The position numbers were made by a program, and so were the translations under genes. Positions 20,505 to 31,600 of a stretch of 64,000 nt of DNA are shown piece by piece (positions within the stretch are counted from its first letter, which is position 1; the number at the start of each line of letters is the position of its first letter). The stretch lies in NCBI GenBank assembly GCA_037127315.1, contig JBBBDQ010001027.1, forward strand, positions 2,618,501 through 2,682,500, read 5' to 3'. The DNA comes from Ascarosepion bandense (taxonomy: Eukaryota > Mollusca > Cephalopoda > Sepiida > Sepiidae). The notes under the pieces were generated by a model. It was given only the letters and a program-made list of their open reading frames with translations. It searched no databases and was not told where the DNA came from.

Positions 20505-21063
20505 TTATTATTATCATGTCATTTTTCATCATATTTCGATTTCTGCCATGGTCGCACTACCTACCAAGTCTGCGGGAATACCTAAGGCAAATCTTGGTGT
20601 GTCCTTATGGTTCCATTTCGTGTTTTTTTCTATCTCCCCTATCATCCCTCGCGTTACATAGACAAAGTTTTCCTTCGTGTGTGGGCTGTACTTAACAAGA
20701 CAATTTTTTTATATCTCTTAAATTGGGGGTTCCGGGGATTCTTTCAATGTGTTGTTTTGTTCCATTTTTTATCATTCCAAATGCACCCACTCTCACTGGC
20801 ACGATTCTTGTTTTCGATTTCCACATTTTTTCTATTTCAATTTCCAGGTCTTTATATTTTGACAATTTTTTCGAATTCCTTGGTTGATATGTTACAATCA
20901 GCTGGACAAGCCATATCAATTAATAGGCGAGATTTTTCTGGTTTTTAACAATAATATCCGGCCTATTAGCTTCCATTTTTCTGTCTGTATAGATGGTGTA
21001 ATCGCATAGAATGGTGACATCTTCTATTCTGTAACCGGTGCTGGGTGATGCTCATACCAGTGT
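20505..21063 (-). mobile_element. LINE family 3, C-terminal fragment (copy 2, best preserved)
   Basis: The minus-strand frame 20919-20692 reads NSKKLSKYKDLEIEIEKMWK, then SKTRIVPVRVGAFGMIKNGT, then KQHIERIPGTPNLRDIKKLS. The upstream part (about 20920-21060) carries the HHPAPVTE / DVTILWDY segment. It shows all landmarks of the family 3 C-terminus: LIDMA-like core, EIEKMW, VGA.G and the closing LRDIKKLS helix. The reverse transcriptase is absent. Confidence 0.7.
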
Positions 21064-21110
21064 TTTTTTTTTTTGTTTTTTTTTTTACAGATTTTCCATT
21101 ATTATTTTTA

Positions 21111-21162
<52 letters not shown>
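21064..21162. repeat. T-rich and (TTA)n tract
   Basis: T runs with single G breaks, then about 17 TTA units ending at about 21162. Equivalent in position to the (TAA)n tail of the next LINE copy. Confidence 0.85.
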
Positions 21163-21164
<2 letters not shown>

Positions 21165-21485
21165 ATTTCTGCTATGGTCATTTAATATTCCAAGTCTGTG
21201 GAAAGTCTTAAGTCAGTTAGTGGTGTGTTCCCATGGCCACATTTAATTTGTTTTTCTTTCTCCCATAACATCACTAGTGTTACATGGACAAAGTTCTTCT
21301 TAGTCTGTGGAGAGAACTTATCAAAGACATTTTTATCTCTAAGCTGGGGTTTCCTGGGATTCTTTGAATTAGTTGTTTTGTTCCTTTTTTATCATTCCAA
21401 GCGCACCTACTATCACTGTTACTATTCTTGTTTTCAATTTCCACATTTTTTCTATTTCAATTTCCAGGTCTTTATTATTAGTATT
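21163..21485 (-). mobile_element. LINE family 3, C-terminal fragment (copy 3)
   Basis: The minus strand reads KDLEIEIEKMWKLKTRIVTV and IVGALGMIKKEQNN, matching copies 1 and 2. It is truncated upstream at about 21485. Confidence 0.65.
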
Positions 21486-21523
21486 AACAAAATTGAATAA
21501 AAGTGAAAAGGCCCTGTTATGTA

Positions 21524-22185
21524 TATTTTTTATAATCATATCGCCCCAAGCAAAGAATTTTACTGCCACTATTTTGCAGGGGTTACATAGGAGGAATGTT
21601 ATGACAAAGAGTGAACGGTTATAGGGGAGTGTCAGGAAGTGGGTAAGAGAAGGATAACGGTGGCCATAAAGTGAGGGATCAGTTTTTATATTGATTGTAA
21701 TATAAAATTGATCTCCCACTTTATATTTACATAATAATTCCTTGTCTGTTTATAAGCCGTAGAAAATGAATCAGTCGATGAATACTGATTAGCTACACAT
21801 GCATGTCTTTTAAATTTATTTACATTCTCTGGAATATAAATGCATAGAAATTTTTAAAAAATATCATATCACCCCAAGCAAGGCATTTTACTGCTACTGT
21901 TTTACAAGGGGTTACATAGGAGGAAAGTTATAAGAGAGAATGACTGGTTATAAGGGGTGTCAGGAAGTAGGTAAGAGAAGGATGACTGTGGCCATAAAGT
22001 GAGGGATCAATTCATATATTGATTGTAATATAAAATTGATCTCCGCTTTATATTTACATAATTCCTTGTCTGTTGATAAGCCGTAGAAAATGAATCAATC
22101 AGTCGATGAATGCTGATTAGCTACACATGCGTGTCTTTTAAATTTATTTACATTCTCTGAAATATTAAATGTATACAATTTTTTT
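21524..22185 (-). repeat. Tandem duplication of LINE family 1 tail plus flank (about 325 bp unit)
   Basis: The block from the LINE 3' tail (CACCCCAAGCAAGGCATTTT) through the AGTGAGGGATCA palindrome, CCTTGTCTGTT and ATGAATCAGTCGATGAAT occurs at 21540 and 21866 with small differences. A third tail starts at 22190. Because a LINE end and an unrelated flank are duplicated together, the event was a local tandem duplication after insertion. Confidence 0.75.
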
Positions 22186-22545
22186 TTTATAATCATATCG
22201 CCCCAAGCAAGGCATTTTATTGCCACTGTTGTGCAGGGGGTTACATAGGAGGAAAGTTATGAGAAAGATTGACAGGTTATAGGGGGTGTCAGCAAGTGGG
22301 TAAGAGAAAGATGAGAATATTGATAAGAGGGGAGTGAACCGATAAAGGAGCATGAGAGAGAGAGGATTCAGGTTAGTGAGGTAAGAGATGACTATTGACT
22401 TTACTTTTAAATTCTAGGAGATTATAGCTGTCGGGGAAGCAAGTAAATGGAAGGAAATTCCATAGGCGGGAAGTGCGAGAAAAGAAGCTGGCGGAGTAGA
22501 ATTCGCGTTTACATTTTATTGGTTTCACAGTAAAAGGGTTATCAT
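22186..22545 (-). mobile_element. LINE family 1, 3' fragment
   Basis: The minus-strand frame contains NPFTVKPIKCKREFYSASFF, SRTSRLWNFLPFTCFPDSYN and LLEFKSKVNSHLLPH and stop (22375), then the 3' UTR ending at the T run near 22180. It is abruptly 5'-truncated at 22545, where LINE family 3 sequence starts. Confidence 0.8.
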
Positions 22546-22547
22546 TA

Positions 22548-22840
22548 TAAAGCGATTTCTGCTCTGGTCGCACTACCTACCAAATCTGCAGGAAGACCTA
22601 AGGCAGGTCGTGGTGTGTTTTTATGCGTTACATAGACAATGTTCTCTTTAGTGTGTGGGCTGTAAGAAGACAAATTTTGTATATTTCTTAGGCTGGGCTT
22701 TCAAGGGATTTTTTCAATGTGTTTTATTATGATGTCATTTTTCATCATATTTCGATTTCTGCTATGGTCGAACTACCACTACCAACCAAGTCTGCGGGGA
22801 GAACTAAGGCAGGTCGTACCGTGTTGCTATGGCTCTATTT
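22548..22840 (-). mobile_element. LINE family 3, two short 3' fragments
   Basis: The 3'-UTR block (GCACTACCTACCAAATCTGC, AGGAAGACCTAAGGCAGGTC) appears at 22568 and again at 22765 with GTCATTTTTCATCATATTTC between. This is a small tandem arrangement of the same LINE end. Confidence 0.6.
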
Positions 22841-23048
22841 CATTATACGCTCACTCACAGGTACATGAACATGTAACTCTATATGACCATATACAAATAT
22901 CGTTTCAAAGCAAAGGCCTTGGCCTTATCTCAATTGGGTATCTCTATACTGGTCAGAGTGGGGTCACCATTCCTGGTTAGTGACCATAAATTCATTATAC
23001 GCCCACTCACACGTACATGAACATGTAACTCTATATAGCCATATACAT
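22841..23048 (+). repeat. Short direct repeat, about 55 bp, 150 bp apart
   Basis: TTCATTATACGC(T/C)CACTCACA and GTACATGAACATGTAACTCT occur at 22840-22890 and 22990-23045. GTACATGAACATGTAC is close to palindromic. The second copy leads straight into the LINE. Confidence 0.7.
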
Positions 23049-23417
23049 ACACGAGATACTAGATTAGCAACTAGGTCCCACCCTTTTACAGTTAAACAAA
23101 TAAGATGTAACCGTAAATTCTACTCCAACAGCTTCTTTTCTCGCGCTTCCCGCCTGTGGAACTCTCTTCCACAAGTCTGCTTTCCCGACAGCTACAATCT
23201 CCAGGTGTTTAAATGTAGGGTCAATAGACACCTCCTATCACACTAATTCCCAATTATTCTCAGAACACTCTCATCTACCCAACCCTCATTCTCTGTATCC
23301 TTACCCGCCTATCACCCACCCTCTGACATTTCCTATATTTAATCATCCTTTCTCCACTCTATGTAGCCCCCTGCGCAGTAGTGGCAGTGACATGCCTTGC
23401 TCGGGGGGGGGGGGGGG
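23049..23417 (+). mobile_element. LINE family 1, 3' fragment ending in poly-G
   Basis: The frame RDTRLATRSHPFTVKQIRCN, RKFYSNSFFSRASRLWNSLP, ending CRVNRHLLSH and stop at 23244-23246. The 3' UTR ends GCAGTGACATGCCTTGCTC, then about 17 G where other copies read GGGGTGA, so the family's G4 has expanded or slipped. Confidence 0.8.
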
Positions 23418-23614
23418 GAACGCTTATAAAAAAAAAACAATCACCTATACTTACTTATATGCACATACACGTATGTACATGAAGTTACAAATACTGATCT
23501 CTGTTTTACTCAAAAACTTTTGTTCAGGCCACTTGCAAATGAATTTTAGGGTCTGTTCTTGCATTCTACAGATCACAGACTGCTTTGTTTTGATTGGTTC
23601 ATTTTGTCTATATA
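23418..23614. other. No recognised feature
   Basis: A-rich start, then mixed sequence. It might be the end of a PLE frame preceding the family C module, but I cannot read landmarks. Confidence 0.3.
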
Positions 23615-23875
23615 AAAATTCCTCCCTGATTAAGGCGGTTTGGCCAGTCTTTTAACTTTTAAAACCCTTCAACTTGAAATGAAATTCATCACTTAATAAG
23701 ACATGGATAGTGTCGAAACAAAATGGCTAGTTTTGTAGCGATATTATAACATATTTATGTTAAAAATCCTATATAGATATTATTCGCTCTACTTTGTACT
23801 GAGCACTTTTAATGAATAGTATTTCTTTGGATATAGAATATTATTCCATCCATACCTATATTTGTACTTGAAGAT
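23615..23875 (+). mobile_element. PLE-like 3' module, family C (copy 2)
   Basis: The plus strand carries CTGATTAAGGCGG, then AATAAGACATGGATAGTGTC and GAAACAAAATGG (decayed hairpin then GAAAC). The 21-nt box in reverse complement follows (GCTCTACTTTG...GAGCAC, 23786-23806), then TATTATTCCATCCATACCTA. It is the inverse of 51000-51240. Confidence 0.55.
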
Positions 23876-24074
23876 CTGAAGTGCGAACTTTTTTCGGTCG
23901 TTAATGTAGATATCAAAATATTTCCAGGAAATAGATAAAAATATTTAATGAAATGTTACTTTGTTTTTAAGGAAGGTGAGTGATTAAAAAAAAACAGGTA
24001 AAAAATATTAATGCATTTTTTTATCGTTTGCATTATTTCACTTCATCGGCGAATTCTCCTTTATCTTCAACATC

Positions 24075-24076
24075 TA

Positions 24077-24125
<49 letters not shown>

Positions 24126-24180
24126 CTCTATATTTATATAACACTATATATATATATATATAACTCTATATATATATAAC
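24075..24180. repeat. (TA)n with ACTCTATAT interruptions
   Basis: About 24 TA units, then shorter TA runs separated by TAACTCTATA-like breaks. Confidence 0.9.
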
Positions 24181-24721
24181 TCTAAATTTATCTGATATTT
24201 TAGGTGGGGTTTAGAGAAAGTTTGGGTGTGATTATATAGGCGTTGTTTCCATGGACCGGCGGAAATTCCTATATATGTTTTTTTGTGGTTTTTGTCAACG
24301 CTAGGATAGATGGTGGCTTGGTATTATTATATACGGGGGCGCACGGAAGCCCTATGGTTATGAAGAGTATATATGTTTGAGTATGAAAAAGCTTAAATCT
24401 AAAAAGATAAAAAGAGAAATCAGTGGATATGTAAAATAAAACAAAATCACAGGGTAAGTATATGTGGGAATATATAGATAGGTATATGTGGATTTAAGTT
24501 AATATAAGTAAGTGGGTTGACCTGATGGGGTCAAAGATACGCCTAAAGTCCGGGGAATTGGTTTCATTCAGAGGTTATACCATCTAAGACAGTCAAATAA
24601 CTTGCAACGGATACTACCCATATTTTGAACTGAACTATATATCTCTTTCTCCCATTCCCTCCCGTTCTTTCATTTCTTTTTTTCCTCCTTCCCCTCACAA
24701 ATATTGTCATTTAATTATTTG
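24181..24721. other. No recognised feature
   Basis: Unassigned AT-rich sequence. No shared repeat or convincing frame. Confidence 0.4.

Positions 24722-24771
<50 letters not shown>
24722..24771. repeat. (TTA)n microsatellite
   Basis: About 16 TTA units. Confidence 0.95.
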
Positions 24772-24930
24772 GTTTCCTCTTCATTTTAAGAAAAAGCCCA
24801 TTCCGGCAGAAATTTTATGCCAGATGGAGGAATATTGTAAAAGGATCTGATGAGATGAGCTGTTTAAGCTCACTGAAATGAACTATAGTTTATAACTAAC
24901 GTGATGTGTTGAGTTTTCCTTTATAAACTA

Positions 24931-24935
24931 CTATG

Positions 24936-24984
<49 letters not shown>
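24931..24984. repeat. (TA)n microsatellite
   Basis: TA run with one G, merging directly into the GATA array. Confidence 0.95.
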
Positions 24985-25029
<45 letters not shown>

Positions 25030-25108
25030 TGAACAGACTGGCATAGATAGATAGATAGATAGATATGAACAGACTGGCATAGATAGATAAATTGATATAT
25101 ACTTACAC

Positions 25109-25151
<43 letters not shown>

Positions 25152-25164
25152 TGAAGAGACTGGC

Positions 25165-25227
<63 letters not shown>

Positions 25228-25270
25228 TGAACAGACTTGCATAGATAGATAGATTGATATATACTTACAC

Positions 25271-25313
<43 letters not shown>

Positions 25314-25325
25314 TCAGAACAGACT

Positions 25326-25389
<64 letters not shown>

Positions 25390-25396
25390 ACAGACT

Positions 25397-25448
<52 letters not shown>

Positions 25449-25458
25449 GAACAGACTG

Positions 25459-25513
<55 letters not shown>

Positions 25514-25523
25514 GAACAGACTG

Positions 25524-25562
<39 letters not shown>

Positions 25563-25572
25563 GAACAGACTG

Positions 25573-25621
<49 letters not shown>

Positions 25622-25632
25622 TGAACAGACTG

Positions 25633-25677
<45 letters not shown>

Positions 25678-25688
25678 TGAACAGACTG

Positions 25689-25728
<40 letters not shown>

Positions 25729-25761
25729 GAACAGACTAAGATAGATAGATATGAACAGACT

Positions 25762-25825
<64 letters not shown>

Positions 25826-25839
25826 AAATGAACAGTCAC

Positions 25840-25906
<67 letters not shown>

Positions 25907-25920
25907 AAATGAACAGTCAC

Positions 25921-25981
<61 letters not shown>
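24985..25981. repeat. Interrupted (GATA)n array, about 1 kb
   Basis: About fifteen GATA blocks of roughly 20-60 bp, separated by a recurring spacer around GAACAGACTGAGATAG (variants GAACAGACTAAG, GAACAGACTGGCATAG, GAACAGTCACAG). The same spacer separates GATA blocks at 49505-49722 (reverse complement), 53488-53621 and 55288-55987. The array is therefore a higher-order repeat rather than a simple microsatellite. The long minus-strand frames of Ser-Ile-Tyr-Leu here are artefacts. Confidence 0.92.
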
Positions 25982-27686
25982 TTGTTATGGTTTTTAGATC
26001 ATCCAAATGTTTTCTTCTGCTGCTGGAAACAAAAAACAATTCAAACCAAATATAACCAGAATGAAATGAAAGGCGATTTTTTATTTTAAAAAAATCTTTT
26101 TTGCTTTATTTTGTAAACAAACAATACAATACAATATTACAAATAACAAACATTTGCAAACAAGAGATTGTTTCAATAAATTTTCCCGCCTTAAAACTTA
26201 AACGCAAAAGAAAGGGTCTATTTTATAGTGCCGGTTCTTTTCTGGAAAATTAGCAAGAAAAAAAAAAAAAGAAAAGGGTCGTATAAAAAAGCAAAAATCT
26301 TTAATAGCCAAAGTTTTCCTTTCGTGTTAGAAATAAAATGGCCTGTCAAAAGAGACTTTTTTCCCCTTGAAACCGCTTTTATTTTAACTAAATTCACTTC
26401 CTCGGCAATATTTATTGGTTTAAAAAGCGATGATTGGAATTGTAACAAAATCTACAAAAATCATATACATTTTTTGTTCTTTGAGCATTTAAACAAAAAT
26501 GTTAAACACTATTTGTTTATTTGCAAGAATTCTGTAATATTTACAACACTTGCATGACCATTATTGCAATGCAATGCTTATCATTTACCAATTGATAAAG
26601 AAATCAATACAACAACGATTTTTTCTCTTCATAGATTTATAAAAATTTACTAAATCATAAAAATATGTGAATCAGTTATAATGAAATTCTTTATCATTTT
26701 ATAAAGTTCGAATCGATTGGCAATTCGCCGACATTTCGCAAATCATACTAAAAAACGCAATTCGTTGAAAATTTTGTAAGTTTTTATAAATTATTGAACA
26801 AGAAGATTTATTTTCAAAATTATTTATTTATAAAAAATGAATAATAAATCTTTATAAAATTGTAGATAATAAATATAGCATTGTAGCCAATCTACATATT
26901 TTTACAATCTTGTTAAATAAACATTGACGAGGAAGTTGAGGTAACAGCGGTGTCAACAAAATGGCCGTCGTTTTGACAAACTGTTTTTTCTTTTTTTTCT
27001 TTTTTAGCAGGCACGAAAGTTACACATTATACATTAATCCTTATTCATCGAGAGTGTCAATTTGCTTATGAACCAGCAGTGCAGGTATATCGAAAAACAG
27101 AGTAAACAGAAAGACTGAAACGAAAAACGAAGAACGTGTGTATCCCATGCTAAGATATTACTTCTCTCTTTTTTTTTTTTCATTGAAAAAATAGTCTTTT
27201 TTTATTATTATTAATCATGTTTATTACATGTATTAATCAAAATATAACGGACGGTAAAACAGTTAAAATATTTAGTACGAAAAAATAAGCATTTATAAAT
27301 ATTCTTAGTAATATCGGTAACAATTAGTTGAATGACGAGGTGGGAACGAGAAAGGGGATATTGGAAAAAATATAGTGTGATTTGAATATGATAATGGTAG
27401 GTGTAAAATAAGACAATTTTCTATATAAATGGCTAAAATGTCTCGACATTCAAAGTCCCATTATGTTTCCAGAACAAATATAAAATACAGACATTTGAAC
27501 TCATCATTCGAGTTGTTTCTCTTTTGCTTTTTTTTTTTTTTTTTGCGGGTATAAGGTTGTGATATATTCTACAGCCTTCTTCGTGTTCCAAATGTTTTTT
27601 TCCGGGGCGGGCAGAGGGTCAAACGAAACCCCGAAAAGAAGAACCCTATAGTTGGTTACTTGCGGCTACGTTTATAGACGACTCAG
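25982..27686. other. AT-rich single-copy-looking region
   Basis: About 1.7 kb, very AT-rich, with no repeat family shared with the rest of the window. The frames at 26218-26448 (minus) and 26228-26557 (plus) overlap in antisense and are rich in Lys/Phe from A/T runs. I see no splice-bounded exon or known domain. Confidence 0.45.
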
Positions 27687-28262
27687 TCAGTTAAGTGCCA
27701 TAAATGATACACGATCATGGAAGGAGACATGACTGACTGGGCAGAAGATTATCCCACAGTAGGTTGACATTACTTTCTACAGTAGACTGGTTGTTAATCA
27801 AGGCTATAGAACCCAATCTGTCCTGCTATTTAACCCATAAGTGGAAGGAGAAAAGATTGATTATATTATAATATTATATTAATAAATAATAATTAGTAGG
27901 CGATCAGTTTATTACTTCATGACTATTTGAAAAAAGATCCCTCACTTTATGCTCAGTGAAAGCTTTACTTATGTTTCTAACTATTATATTAAGTCAGCCA
28001 GTTAAGTGCCATACGTGATACAAGCTTGAACAATCATGTCTTGAAAGAGACATGACTGACTGGTCAGAAGATTTTCCCGCCGTGGATTGCCATTGGTTTC
28101 TGCGCTAAAATGATTGCCAACCAAAGAAATCTGTCCAGCTATTTAACCCATAGCTGAAAGAAGCGATGGATTGATACCAAGTGAATGCAACGAATTCGAG
28201 TGGAATTCGAACTCGGCTCTCCGATTTCTAGTTCTGAACCGATATCTATTGTACCACAACAC
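27687..28262 (-). mobile_element. Composite dimeric SINE (copy 1)
   Basis: On the minus strand: a full family B SINE (28262-27991: B box in GAACTCGG..., hairpin around GTCTTGAAAGAGACATGACTG), a spacer of about 130 bp (27990-27856) containing GATCAGTTTATTACTTC and GATCCCTCACTTTATG, then a second, head-less SINE tail (27855-27687). The same order occurs at 29902-30519 and 56657-57282. This copy is the most diverged and its spacer palindrome is decayed. Confidence 0.8.
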
Positions 28263-28448
28263 ACTACAAAACCAAAGGATTAATTCGACAACTCATGTTC
28301 TTAAAGAGTCTCCTCAAACTGTGATATGGATACCAGTTATGGTACTAAACACGTTTAGTAATATCTAAACTGTCCATTGTATAAAGCCACTTTCTAATAT
28401 CAATGTTTAACAATAGCTTTGATCGAGTAATACCTGTGATTGTTGTCA

Positions 28449-28671
28449 AAGACCACCCTTATTTAGAGACCACCCTTATTTAGAGACCACCCTTATTTAG
28501 AGACTACCCTTATTTAGAGACTACCCTTATTTAGAGACCACCCTTATTTAGAGACCACCCTTATTTAGAGACTATCCTTATTTAGAGACCACCCTTATTT
28601 AGAGACCACCCTTATTTAGAGACTACCCTTATTTAGAGACCACCCTTATTTAGAGACCACCCTTATTTAGA
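28449..28671 (+). repeat. 17-bp minisatellite, 13 units
   Basis: Unit AGACCACCCTTATTTAG repeated about 13 times with only C/T variation at one or two positions (ACCACC, ACTACC, ACTATC). No unique spacers lie between units. Confidence 0.95.
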
Positions 28672-29144
28672 ACTAGTGAACTAATAGAAAAAAAATTTGA
28701 ATCACAAAAAAACTCGTACCAAATATCAGGAACCCGTTTACTTAAAAAGTTTCAACAGCATCAATAGCTAAAATGGTTAGTGTAGTTTAGACGTGGCACA
28801 AGGCCGAAAGTGTGAGGAATTTATTAGGAATCGAAAATCTTATTCCGTCGTAATTGAGACAAGTTTGTCAACCATTGCACCATGTCGAGTGCCCCAGCAA
28901 TAGCCCAAATTGATTTTAATGCATGTTTCAAGGAGGAAAATGCCTGAATCTAAATGTTGACATTTCATACTACACCAAATAAAATGTTAGGAAGAAAAAC
29001 CCCATCAAAATTGAAAAAAGTCGTACCATCTACCTAACACGAGAAACCTGTTTTCACGAAAAAATGTTTTAATAATTTTATAAATTGGAACTATCTGGTT
29101 AATTAATCCAAAATGATTTATAAGGAAAACGGCTGATATAACTG
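28672..29144. other. No recognised feature
   Basis: AT-rich, no frame or shared repeat. Confidence 0.4.
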
Positions 29145-29540
29145 TTACCATTTACCATAAACGTAAACTCTACAAATGTCGATAATGTTTCTTCTCTGCG
29201 GCAAACCTTCGTTTCTTCTTTCCTCGCTCCAGCCGTAGGTGTAAATCGCGTCTCCAACATGATCGATCGTTGGGTACGTCTTCCGACCTCTCAATGTCCT
29301 CTCCATCGCCCCCTGTCTATTTTGCAGACGTACTTGAAATGCGTCTGACAGATGAAAGGCTCTGAGACGTTTCTTCTTTCTGGAGTAAAAGCTCCAAATC
29401 TCGTTGCCGTAGAGCAGCACGGTGACGACGCATTTTTCTATAGACTGCCATCTTTGTGTTCCTAGTAAGCTTCCTGCTCTCTCAAACACTCGAAACCAGC
29501 CTGACAAAGTTCGTTCTTTATCTGTAGACCTAATCATATA
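29145..29540 (-). mobile_element. LINE fragment (post-reverse-transcriptase region)
   Basis: The 130-codon minus-strand frame contains WQSIEKCVVTVLLYGNEIWS, then FYSRKKKRLRAFHLSDAFQV. The pattern K..VV..LLYG.E.W..Y....KRL..FH is the standard region after the palm of many non-LTR reverse transcriptases. The remaining C-terminal half does not fit well and may be shifted. Confidence 0.6.
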
Positions 29541-29890
29541 CAGAACTAATGTTTACACACAGACACCATTATAAAAGTGATAAACGTTTGCCCATACACT
29601 AAAATACAAAACTGATCAACCTTTAAAACTGACACATATTTATCTCGATATTAAAGTATAAGCCCATCCGACATTACCTCTAGACTCAAGTTTAATCTAA
29701 AAAAAAAAGGATTTTGACAGTAAATAACTTAACAACGTGGATTGATATGTCGAAAAATCTATCAGTTTAAATTAAGGGTACAATTTGCAAAAAAAAAAAG
29801 GAAGCTCTCTGTTTATTCCGCTCCAACAAAGGAGCTGGTGAAAAACTCTTTTAAATAAAATCTAATTATTGAAAAATTCCGATGGTCAGC
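29541..29890. other. No recognised feature
   Basis: AT-rich with A runs at 29700 and 29790. Confidence 0.4.
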
Positions 29891-30530
29891 AGGAAATACG
29901 TCTGTCAGTCAATTAAGTGCCATACGTGATACACTCTTTGGGCAATCATGTCTCTTTCGAGACATGACTAACTGGACAGAAGATTATCCCGCAGTAGGTT
30001 GCCATTGCTTTCTGCGGTAGACTGGTTGCCAACCAAGGCTATAGAACGCAATCTGTCCTATTATTTGACTCATTGCTAGAGGGGGAAGCGATGTATTATA
30101 TTATTAAGTAGTAATTAGTGGGGGATCAGTTTATTACTTCATAACAATATAAAACTGATCCCCCACTTTATGCCAACTAGAAGCCTTAATCATGTTTTCA
30201 ACTATTATATTCAGTCAGTTAAGTGCCATACGTGATACACGCTTTGGGTGATCATGTCTCGAAAAAGACATGATTGACTGGGCAAAAAATTATCCCGCAG
30301 TAGGTTGTCATTGGTTTCTGCGGTAGACTGGTTGTCAGCCAAGGCTATAGAACCCATTCTGTCCTATTATTTAATCCATAACTGGAAGGAAGAGACGGAT
30401 TAATACCTTTCCCAAGGGGATTTGTGCGTAAGTGAATGCAAAGAATTCAACTGGAATTCGAACTCGGCACCCGGATTTGTCGTTCCGAGTCGATATCCAC
30501 TGCACCACAACGCACATCAAGGAAATACGT
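29891..30530 (-). mobile_element. Composite dimeric SINE (copy 2) with 11-bp TSD
   Basis: AGGAAATACGT at 29891-29901 is repeated exactly at 30520-30530, so the 618 bp between was inserted as one unit. On the minus strand the unit is a full family B SINE (30519 to about 30212), a spacer with the near-perfect palindrome AGTGGGGGATCAGTTT / AAACTGATCCCCCACT (30118-30176), then a head-less SINE tail (to 29902). The full SINE carries A- and B-box sequences, so transcription could start there and read through spacer and second tail. Confidence 0.9.
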
Positions 30531-30848
30531 ACGAAACTAATAAAATACGGGTCGCTGCGTAAATCACGCCCGCATGGATTTCTGGATATTGTTTTGTTTA
30601 CTCCTCCAGAAAGACTGGTATTTGAAAAATGAGAACGATCTGGGTTTCATGGAATTCGGTGAATTCTATTGTCCTCTTCACGGATCGTATTTACATTACC
30701 AACTCGTTCTGTCAATGAAATAGAGAAACTTCTCTATCCCTACAGACTGTACAATCAAAGAAGGCTGTAGAGCAGTTTGGCTGAAATCTATTAAGAATGT
30801 AAAACAGAAAAAATTAAATTCACTTGTTTGATTATGTTACACAAGGAC
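30531..30848. other. No recognised feature
   Basis: Mixed sequence. The 66-codon frame at 30432-30632 starts inside the SINE and is not credible. Confidence 0.4.
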
Positions 30849-30895
30849 GCACACACACACACACACACACACGCACACATATATATATATATATT
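30849..30895. repeat. (CA)n / (TA)n microsatellite
   Basis: About 13 CA units, then TA, bordering the PLE 3' region. Confidence 0.95.
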
Positions 30896-31276
30896 TAGTA
30901 TATCGAGGCAGCAAGTAATTTTCTAAACATACGCTGTTAAATATAAGAGACAATGAATGTCTATTATGTTTAATCATGAGCCGTTCTAAACGTCGTATTT
31001 TTGCTTTAATTTCAGTTGAAAATAAAGACAAAAATTCTCCAACATTTGGATAATTATTTATTGGTTTTCTTCTAAGCTTTCGGCTCACATGAGCCATCTT
31101 CAGAGAGGTTGTTTAAACTGAAATATTATAAAATCCACCATCACCGACGATATTATTTTGTGTTGACATAAAACTCCGCTTGGCAACGGCAATAGTTACC
31201 AAAAATAATAAACGCAGGTCTTAAGTTTGCGATGCGGTTTTATGACGTCACACCGCGGGATAGCGCGAAATGACAA
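30896..31276 (-). mobile_element. Penelope-like element, 3' region (copy 2)
   Basis: Nearly colinear with 479-868. On the minus strand: CTCTGAAGATGGCTCATGTG then AGCCGAAAGCTTAG. That is CTGAAGA, the hairpin GGCTC-ATGT-GAGCC, then GAAAGC. A frame starts at the ATG of ATGGCTCATG (MAHVSRKLRRKPINNYPNVG, EFLSLFSTEIKAKIRRLERL, MIKHNRHSLSL). It aligns with the peptide after the PLE stop at 50757 (AYVSRKL, INNY, FLS.F, IK.IR..ER). PLE coding sequence is missing; a TA tract and a LINE tail follow. Confidence 0.7.
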
Positions 31277-31289
31277 CAAAATATATATA

Positions 31290-31558
31290 TTTAATCCTTT
31301 CACCCCAAGCAAATTATTCCACTGCCACTATTGCGCAGGGGGTTACATAGGGGAAAGTGATAAGAAAGAGTGGATAGATAAAGAAAATGTCAAAAGGTGG
31401 GTGATAGACGGGTGTAGGATATTGAGGATGAGGGTTGGGTAGATTGGAAGAGTTTTTGAGAGAATGGATGCGAGTTAGTGTGTTAGGAGGTGTCTATTGA
31501 CCTTACATTTAAACTCCTGGAGATTATAGCTGTCGAGGAAGCAAGTATGTGGAAGGGA

Positions 31559-31560
<2 letters not shown>
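31290..31560 (-). mobile_element. LINE family 1, 3' tail fragment
   Basis: Minus strand: the end of the ORF (FKCKVNRHLLTH-type sequence around 31495), 3' UTR, and the end TAGTGGCAGTGGAATAATTT then GGGGTGAAAGGATTAA. It is cut at 31560 by a TA tract. Confidence 0.75.

Positions 31561-31600
<40 letters not shown>
31561..31600. repeat. (TA)n microsatellite
   Basis: About 19 TA units. Confidence 0.95.

Noticed and set aside
20296..20661. 121-codon plus-strand frame
   Set aside because: Its second half is antisense to LINE family 3 and its first half has no recognisable protein features.
25324..25920. 198-codon minus-strand frame rich in Ser-Ile-Tyr-Leu
   Set aside because: It is a translation of the GATA array. 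Period four in three frames gives the repeating tetrapeptide; no start context or conserved protein is implied.
26218..26557. Overlapping 76- and 109-codon frames on opposite strands
   Set aside because: A/T-run composition, no domain, and neither strand shows codon periodicity by eye.
28449..28671. Regular 17-bp repeats considered as a CRISPR array
   Set aside because: The repeats are contiguous with no unique spacers, the unit is too short, and the setting is eukaryotic.
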